8,858 bases of DNA from Rhizorhapis sp. SPR117 (GTDB lineage: Bacteria > Pseudomonadota > Alphaproteobacteria > Sphingomonadales > Sphingomonadaceae): NCBI RefSeq assembly GCF_021742065.1, contig NZ_JAKKIE010000096.1:1-8858 (forward strand), given 5' to 3'. Positions 4,143 through 8,858 of the stretch are shown piece after piece. Made by a program: the position numbers and the translations under genes. The notes beneath the pieces are model-generated. The model saw nothing but the letters and a program-made list of their open reading frames with translations. It ran no database searches and was not told the DNA's origin. Each line of letters starts with the position of its first letter. The stretch's first letter is position 1.

Positions 4143-7100
4143 TTACGCGGCCAGCAAGTGGCCGTTCGCGACGAGAATGTCCACATCGGGCAAGGTCGTC
4201 ACGCCTTGAAGCGTCGCGACATGCACCCAGTCATGCTCTGTACCTGTACCGTCGAGATCGACGAACATATTCGACTTCTTGCCGCTGCGGGTAAACTGGA
4301 CGAAATCGGCCAGTGCATCCGCTAGGGGATCATACGCGGACAGAAGATCGCTGATGTCGATTTTGTCACCTTGTGCCAAGCTGAAATCCTTGATCGTATC
4401 CACGCCGTGGCCGATGTGGTTTGTCCGGAAAACGAAGGTATCTGCTCCGCTGCCGCCGTCCAGCGTATCGCTGCCGCGCCCGCCAACCAACCGATCGTCT
4501 CCGTCGCCGCCGCGCAAGACATCGTCGCCATTCCCGCCACGGAGAATATCATTCCCTGCGCCGCCTTTGAGGATGTCGTTACCAGCTCCTCCGACGAGAA
4601 TATCGTTGCCATTCCCGCCGCGCAGGATGTCGTTGCCGGTGCCGCCAAAAAGACTGTCATGGCCGTTGCCGCCGATCAGAAGGTCGTCGCCGCCATAGCC
4701 GTAGAGCGTATCCGCGCCGCCAAGACCGCGAATGGTATCGGCTGCCTCCGTGCCTTCTAGCAGGTCTGCGCCGGACGTACCCGTGATCGTGCCTGTCCCT
4801 GTCGAGACAGCCGCAAGGATATAAGCCACATCATGAATTGTGCCGTCCATAAACGTGACTTGCTCGATGCGTGCCTCTTCGCTCGCAAAGAAACCCGTCA
4901 CGGTAATGTCGTCTGTACCGGTGCCATAGCGGATGAGAAGATCATCGCCATCCTGATAATAGGAAACGCTGGAAGATTCGACCAATGCGGCGAAGCGGAT
5001 ACGATCCAGCGATCCGCTTTCATCGGTGATAGTGTCTGAGCCGTCACCCAGGTTGAACCAGTAATTGTCGCTGCCAGCGCCGCCGGAGAGCGTATCGTCG
5101 CCCGTACCTCCCACAATCACATCGTCATCCCCATAACCCCAGATGATATCGTCGCCACCGAGGCCGTAGATGAAATCCTGCAAGACCGTTCCGTGCAGCG
5201 TGTCATTGTCCGGTGTACCGTAGATGCCGTTGTCGCCACCACCGCCACCGCCGTTACCTGAGTCAATCGGAGTCGTACTCGTGATGAAGCCGTCACGATC
5301 TACCGTCAGAGTCCACTGGGTGCCATCGGCAAGTTGGACACGGACATCAGCGTCTCCGCCCGCTTCCTCGGGCCTGTCTAGGCCGAGGAAGATGGAGGTA
5401 TTGGCCGCATAGACTTCCAATGTGTGCGAACCGGAAAAATCAAAACCCCAGCCCATTACAACCTGGGTCACATCAGTGACGGAATCCGGCAGGACGACAA
5501 TATCACCTTGGCCAGGATTGTAGTCCACAAAATGCGTCACGCTTCCCGCCGCCATGACCACGGTGTCTGCGCCAAGGCCGCCATACACCGTATTAACGCC
5601 AGCCCCCGCGTCGATGTAATCGTCGCCGCTGCCGCCGTAGATCAGGTCGTTGCCATAGCTGGCAATGATGGTGTCGTCACCGCCGAAGCCGTGAAGCGTA
5701 TTGTCCTGCCCCTCGTAGCCAGTCAGAAGATTGCTATCCCAGTTTCCCTTGCCGAAGAAGGAAACGTCGTAGTTATAGAGCGATGCCGGCTGGGCGGTGT
5801 CTCCCCATTCCCAAGTCGTTCCGTCGCCGAAAACGATTTGCAGGGGCACGGACGAACCGTTGTTATAGAGTTTCAGCCCCTCGATAGAAATTGCGCCATA
5901 ACCATCAACCGTAATCAGTGCATCGGCGTAAGTGACCGGGAAATAGGCCCCGACCCACGGATCACCGTCCTGCTCGCTTTCATTGAAGATTTCGACAGAG
6001 ACCTGATCGGGCAGGATGCCATTCGCCATGAGTATGAGCAGTGGCGCGTTCACAGGGCGTAGGCCGGGAGCAAGCTCACCGCCATACGACAAAATCTGGT
6101 CATAGCCGCCCTGATAACCAATAGTAATGCGGCCCATCGTCTGGAAACCGCTCGTCTGAACGGCAATGGTGTCGTCCTCGATACCGCCGGTGAAGGCCAC
6201 AGGGTAAACTCCCCCTGCGCTATGAATGTAAACCGTGCTCCCAACCGCGTTACTGCCATAAATCATCTTAGGCATTTGCCAAAGTAGATGCGTATGCTCA
6301 CCGTTGGCATCAAAAATAGACGCAGTACTGTAATCGGGACTAAGTTGTGACGTCAGCCCAAGCTGGAAGACCATGCTGTTTTCAGCTGTAGAGTAATCCA
6401 GAACGCAATTTTCGGACGTGTTAATGTCGTAGGTATACCGCACGTCGGGAATGATGTAATTCGCCGCCATATTCAGCACGGGGCCTGGTAGATTTCCGAC
6501 AGCGATGTCGTAGGTTTGGTCGGGAGCATTAAAATCGTACAGCGAGAAGTTGATGATCGTGTCGCTGCCGGTGCCGTCCTTGTTCTCGATGATGTTGTTC
6601 GCGTCGTTCCGGATATCGACGGGGCCATTATAGATGACCCTGTTGGTGCCGCCGCCTCCGTCGAACACGCGCTGCATACCTTGCACGGGCGTGTTCAGGT
6701 AGAGAAGGTCATCCGCCGCCGTCAGCGTCAGGCCTTCAATGGAGTAGAGTTTGTCTTGCGTCGTGTAGAAGGTGCCGGAGCGCTTCACTGTCGCATAACC
6801 CGTCACAGCGGAGTTATTGTAGTTCACTTCAAGGCTGAAAGACACGGCGGAATAATCCACCTTGTCAAAACCATCGCCACGCTCTGCAAACCGCCCTGCC
6901 GTGCCGTTCTGCGCGTGGTTTACGAAGCCCCCGCCATCATAAATATCTCCTTCGAGGTCGGTTCCGGCTTCGTTGGCGCTTGCGATGAACAGGTCATCGC
7001 CCGCACCGCCGAACATGGTATCTTGGCCGAAACCGCCGATAAGCGTGTCCTTGCCGCTCCGGTCTTTTTCCGAGGGGTTCCATGCGACGCTTTGGGGGCG

Positions 7101-8351
7101 CAGAGGATCATCGTCGCCCGTGAACTCCCTCTTGTTGTCGTAGACGACGCTGTCACCGTAGAGGACGTCATTCCCCTTACCGCCCTCAAGCACGTTGTCC
7201 CATGCGTTGCCGATGAGAGTGTCGTCCCATTTCGTGCCGATGGCGTTCTCGATTACCGTGTAATAGGCAATCGCCACGTTGCCGGGGTCGGGGTCTCCCG
7301 CATTGGCTTGAGCGTCAAAATTAACAGCGGCCGGACTCGTCAGCGACTTTGAACCAATCGAGCTAAAACGGCCCTGACGCAGATCGATCTGCGCAGGAAG
7401 TTCTCCCGAGCCAGTGTAGTTGTCGTAACCGGAGGCGTCGATGACATCGATGCCCTTGCCGTCCCAAATCGTATAAAGAAAGGGGCGGTTATACTCAATA
7501 GCGGTCTGCTGATGAGCAAGTTCGCGGCCAATCCACGGCGTTACGTTATACACGGTGTCATCATCACGGGTTGTGTAGTTGCGGAATCCATACCGCTCCT
7601 GTAAGGCCAGAATGTCTAGCAGTTGCAGCGTGTAGGGTGCCGGGCTGGTGTAAGCGATCGGGTTACCTGAATGCGGTATGGGCTCCATCGTAAGATCAGG
7701 AGCCCCGGTGTAGGAAGTTACGCTGTATTTGAGATTCTTGAGAAAAGGGTCGACATCGGACTGTTCATCGATGTGGGCAAGTCCGAGGGCATGCGCCATT
7801 TCATGCAAGACAGTGTAGTAAAGAAGGCCCCCGGGTGAGGCAGTGCCGCTCCCGATGGTTCCTTGCTCTATAACAATACCTGCCTTGTCGCCCGAGGACG
7901 TGATTTCGGGGCCGAACTCGCCGCGCGTTGGAGGAATAGCGGAGCCGATGTAATTGGCATTCGCAAACGAAACGTCTCCGACATCTGCCGCACCGGTTCC
8001 CTGCTGCGCCGCCGATGGTGAGAAAGAAAGGCGTGTAATATCAGAAAACGAAACGCGGAACTCGTTGTCTGCGGCTCCCGGCGCGGCTAAAATCTTCTCT
8101 ATGGCCTGCTGAAGTTTATACGGGGACAACGGATCGCTCGGAATGTCACCTGCAAAACTCCAGTTGACTGTAAGGCTGCCGTCAGGTCCGTAGGTCGAAC
8201 TAAAAAAATCGGGGAAGCCATATTGTTCCGTGATGAGAGTATAACTCAGAGTGACAGGCCCCTGTTGTGCAATCTTGTCCTGCCAAAGCAGGTAAACAGC
8301 GGCAGCGCCACGAAAGATAAGCTTACTGGGATCGGTAAGGTATGTTGGCAT
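4143..8351 (-). CDS. RTX serralysin-like (M10) metalloprotease, type I secreted, 1402 aa
   Basis: A large extracellular zinc-protease-like protein. It has no N-terminal signal peptide, as expected of type I secretion substrates. Residues 1-255 form a serralysin-type catalytic domain with the full zinc motif HEMAHALGLAH (183-193). The Met-turn position reads YSVTSY (209-214): Thr212 replaces the usual Met, while Tyr214 is kept. Residues 265-400 match the serralysin C-terminal domain (IWDGKGIDVIDASG, IDLRQGRFSSIG, NVAIAYYTVIENAIG, then RTX). RTX nonapeptides lie at about 372-398, 433-456, 878-932, 1045-1098 and 1191-1307. Residues 480-860 hold degenerate DYS-type beta repeats and unassigned sequence with the only Cys (649). 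A Gly-rich linker lies at 1032-1040. Modules ending in DGT-W/H-type motifs recur near 810-848, 975-1015 and 1137-1174. The C-terminus (1308-1402) resembles the VCA0849-type secretion target domain (DTIKDFSLAQGDKIDISDLL). The start has GAGGGA about 8 nt upstream. No secretion ABC transporter gene is in the window. Typical serralysins are about 480 residues, so this is a greatly extended member. Confidence 0.92.
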   Translation of the reverse strand: MPTYLTDPSKLIFRGAAAVYLLWQDKIAQQGPVTLSYTLITEQYGFPDFFSSTYGPDGSLTVNWSFAGDIPSDPLSPYKLQQAIEKILAAPGAADNEFRVSFSDITRLSFSPSAAQQGTGAADVGDVSFANANYIGSAIPPTRGEFGPEITSSGDKAGIVIEQGTIGSGTASPGGLLYYTVLHEMAHALGLAHIDEQSDVDPFLKNLKYSVTSYTGAPDLTMEPIPHSGNPIAYTSPAPYTLQLLDILALQERYGFRNYTTRDDDTVYNVTPWIGRELAHQQTAIEYNRPFLYTIWDGKGIDVIDASGYDNYTGSGELPAQIDLRQGRFSSIGSKSLTSPAAVNFDAQANAGDPDPGNVAIAYYTVIENAIGTKWDDTLIGNAWDNVLEGGKGNDVLYGDSVVYDNKREFTGDDDPLRPQSVAWNPSEKDRSGKDTLIGGFGQDTMFGGAGDDLFIASANEAGTDLEGDIYDGGGFVNHAQNGTAGRFAERGDGFDKVDYSAVSFSLEVNYNNSAVTGYATVKRSGTFYTTQDKLYSIEGLTLTAADDLLYLNTPVQGMQRVFDGGGGTNRVIYNGPVDIRNDANNIIENKDGTGSDTIINFSLYDFNAPDQTYDIAVGNLPGPVLNMAANYIIPDVRYTYDINTSENCVLDYSTAENSMVFQLGLTSQLSPDYSTASIFDANGEHTHLLWQMPKMIYGSNAVGSTVYIHSAGGVYPVAFTGGIEDDTIAVQTSGFQTMGRITIGYQGGYDQILSYGGELAPGLRPVNAPLLILMANGILPDQVSVEIFNESEQDGDPWVGAYFPVTYADALITVDGYGAISIEGLKLYNNGSSVPLQIVFGDGTTWEWGDTAQPASLYNYDVSFFGKGNWDSNLLTGYEGQDNTLHGFGGDDTIIASYGNDLIYGGSGDDYIDAGAGVNTVYGGLGADTVVMAAGSVTHFVDYNPGQGDIVVLPDSVTDVTQVVMGWGFDFSGSHTLEVYAANTSIFLGLDRPEEAGGDADVRVQLADGTQWTLTVDRDGFITSTTPIDSGNGGGGGGDNGIYGTPDNDTLHGTVLQDFIYGLGGDDIIWGYGDDDVIVGGTGDDTLSGGAGSDNYWFNLGDGSDTITDESGSLDRIRFAALVESSSVSYYQDGDDLLIRYGTGTDDITVTGFFASEEARIEQVTFMDGTIHDVAYILAAVSTGTGTITGTSGADLLEGTEAADTIRGLGGADTLYGYGGDDLLIGGNGHDSLFGGTGNDILRGGNGNDILVGGAGNDILKGGAGNDILRGGNGDDVLRGGDGDDRLVGGRGSDTLDGGSGADTFVFRTNHIGHGVDTIKDFSLAQGDKIDISDLLSAYDPLADALADFVQFTRSGKKSNMFVDLDGTGTEHDWVHVATLQGVTTLPDVDILVANGHLLAA
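4431..4781 (-). repeat. RTX array 5: thirteen GG-x-G-x-D nonapeptides
   Basis: Residues 1191-1307 of the protease are 13 consecutive 9-residue units of the GGNGNDILR type, the longest and most regular array. They form a calcium-binding parallel beta-roll that folds outside the cell and lies directly before the C-terminal secretion domain. At DNA level they form 27-bp degenerate tandem repeats; synonymous variation shows they are protein-driven and not recent copies. Confidence 0.9.
5058..5219 (-). repeat. RTX array 4: six nonapeptides
   Basis: Residues 1045-1098 (from GTPDNDTLH to GGAGSDNYW) follow the Gly-rich linker and lead into a haemolysin-type calcium-binding-related module (NLGDGSDTITDESG at 1100-1113, VTFMDGT at 1165-1171). 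Confidence 0.85.
5556..5720 (-). repeat. RTX array 3: about six nonapeptides
   Basis: Residues 878-932, including GFGGDDTII, GGSGDDYID and GGLGADTVV, with some degenerate units (ASYGNDLIY, AGAGVNTVY). The array separates two beta-rich modules that end in DGTTWEW and DGTQWTL. Confidence 0.82.
6984..7055 (-). repeat. RTX array 2: short, two to three units
   Basis: Residues 433-456: a partial unit GKDTLI, then GGFGQDTMF and GGAGDDLFI. The unit is interrupted from array 1 by a 34-residue polar insertion (SVVYDNKREF and on). Confidence 0.75.
7158..7238 (-). repeat. RTX array 1: three nonapeptides after the serralysin domain
   Basis: Residues 372-398 (GTKWDDTLI, GNAWDNVLE, GGKGNDVLY) follow IENAIG, the usual entry into the beta-roll of serralysins. 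In a standard serralysin the protein would end soon after this roll; here about 1000 more residues follow. Confidence 0.82.
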
Positions 8352-8383
8352 TGTTTATTCCCTCGGCGATAAGGTTACGATAG

Positions 8384-8737
8384 TCAGGGAAGAAAATATG
8401 TGTCCCGTGCCTTTGGAACTTGGGGTTTTAGGCGGCGTGCTTTGATATTGTGCCATGGGGCTTCTTGTTTCCCCACAGTCAGGCGCGTTCGATAAGCGAG
8501 CGGGATCAGAATATAGTTCGACGGCTGGTCACGCCGAACACACCCCTCATAGAGACCTGAGTTCATCCAGTTTAGCGGTTCCAACATCCCCCTGTCGTTA
8601 GGACTGTCCTTTATCCGGTAGTCTCTGACGATCCCAAACGAGAGATACTGAAAGGAAAACTTCCTGATCTCTTCGCAATAATCGGGATTGACCTTCGGGA
8701 TGACTACTGCGAGGGACTGCACTTCCATCCTGTCCAT
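8384..8737 (-). CDS. Unrecognised 117-residue protein upstream of the RTX protease
   Basis: A 117-residue protein with no signal peptide or membrane segment and a strongly basic C-terminal third (NIKARRLKPQVPKAR at 97-111). It has two cysteines (21, 66) and an aromatic centre (FSFQYLSFGIVRDYRI at 28-42, PLNWMNSGLYEGC at 54-66). The ATG at 8737 is chosen because AAGAAGG (8745-8751) lies 7 nt upstream; an in-frame TTG at 8755 is less likely. It ends 32 nt before the protease start on the same strand with no terminator between, so the two are probably co-transcribed. I recognise no family. It lacks the export signal expected of periplasmic serralysin inhibitors, so a cytoplasmic role (chaperone, regulator or immunity-like partner) or an unrelated function are all open. 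Confidence 0.6.
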   Translation of the reverse strand: MDRMEVQSLAVVIPKVNPDYCEEIRKFSFQYLSFGIVRDYRIKDSPNDRGMLEPLNWMNSGLYEGCVRRDQPSNYILIPLAYRTRLTVGKQEAPWHNIKARRLKPQVPKARDTYFLP

Positions 8738-8858
8738 CGGATCGCCTTCTTGCAAATAAAACGATACGCTCGACAGACTAACCCGTCTTATTCACCGGGG
8801 GGATGGGATGGGGTTGGCGGACGTAGCGTAAGTTACTGATCTGGAATAGAGAACGGGT
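8738..8858 (-). other. Upstream region of the 117-residue/RTX gene pair
   Basis: Non-coding to the window edge. It should hold the promoter of the pair, but I see no convincing -35/-10. It includes a G-rich plus-strand run at 8797-8820 and a short AGAC/GTCT inverted repeat near 8774-8787. Confidence 0.35.

Noticed and set aside
4279..4698. Proline-rich plus-strand ORF with regular repeats
   Set aside because: The periodic pattern is the complement of the RTX nonapeptide codons.
4431..4781. CRISPR-like regular 27-bp periodicity
   Set aside because: The repeats are contiguous and in frame, encode GGxGxD nonapeptides and vary synonymously; there are no spacers.
5424..6062. Plus-strand 212-residue ORF
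   Set aside because: Antisense shadow of the RTX gene, with no ribosome binding site.
6516..7352. Plus-strand 278-residue ORF rich in Val/Ala/Arg
   Set aside because: It is antisense to the RTX gene; its composition is what the complement of Asp/Gly/Thr-rich RTX codons gives.
8797..8820. Possible G-quadruplex in the G-rich run
   Set aside because: There are only three runs of three or more G; the fourth is GG, so at best a weak two-tier structure could form.

Overview
The window is GC-rich and carries protein families common in alphaproteobacterial, especially sphingomonad-like, accessory DNA. These are an ArdC-type antirestriction protein, a small plasmid/ICE-type protein beginning MRLIVAAELDHL, a tetra-cysteine lipoprotein, and a large RTX serralysin-like protease exported by type I secretion. 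The alphaproteobacterial assignment is inferred from protein style and codon use. Nothing in the window fixes genus, or whether the replicon is a chromosome, an ICE or a plasmid.

Layout. (1) 23-757, minus strand: an ArdC-like gene whose C-terminus is replaced by unrelated sequence after residue 232, so a breakpoint lies near position 61. (2) 758-1261: non-coding DNA with at least six short hairpins, ending in a T-tailed GC hairpin just before the next start. (3) 1262-3569, plus strand: three tightly packed genes for exported proteins. They are a lipoprotein, a small secreted protein whose start and signal peptide lie in different frames joined by a -1 shift at a T6 run, and a 440-residue three-domain secreted protein joined to the previous gene by an ATGA overlap. 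(4) 3570-3873: a strong hairpin, a possible minus-strand 52-residue ORF and a structured leader. (5) 3874-4062, plus strand: a 62-residue mobile-element-type protein. (6) 4087-4120: a bidirectional terminator between convergent genes. (7) 4143-8351, minus strand: a 1402-residue RTX metalloprotease-like protein. (8) 8384-8737, minus strand: an unrecognised 117-residue protein 32 nt upstream of it, probably in the same transcript.

How it fits together. ArdC and the 62-residue protein are typical of conjugative or integrative elements, so the two secreted-protein blocks look like cargo. One block is a run of envelope/periplasmic proteins; the middle domain of the largest recalls lysozyme-inhibitor folds, at low confidence. 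The other is a secreted protease-like protein with a small partner gene. No type I secretion ABC transporter, membrane-fusion protein, integrase or transposase is visible here, so secretion of the protease would depend on genes elsewhere.

The points most worth a second look are the T6 frameshift in the secreted-protein operon, the replaced Met-turn methionine in an otherwise intact zinc site of the protease, the small partner gene, and the hairpin leaders shared by the two mobile-element genes.
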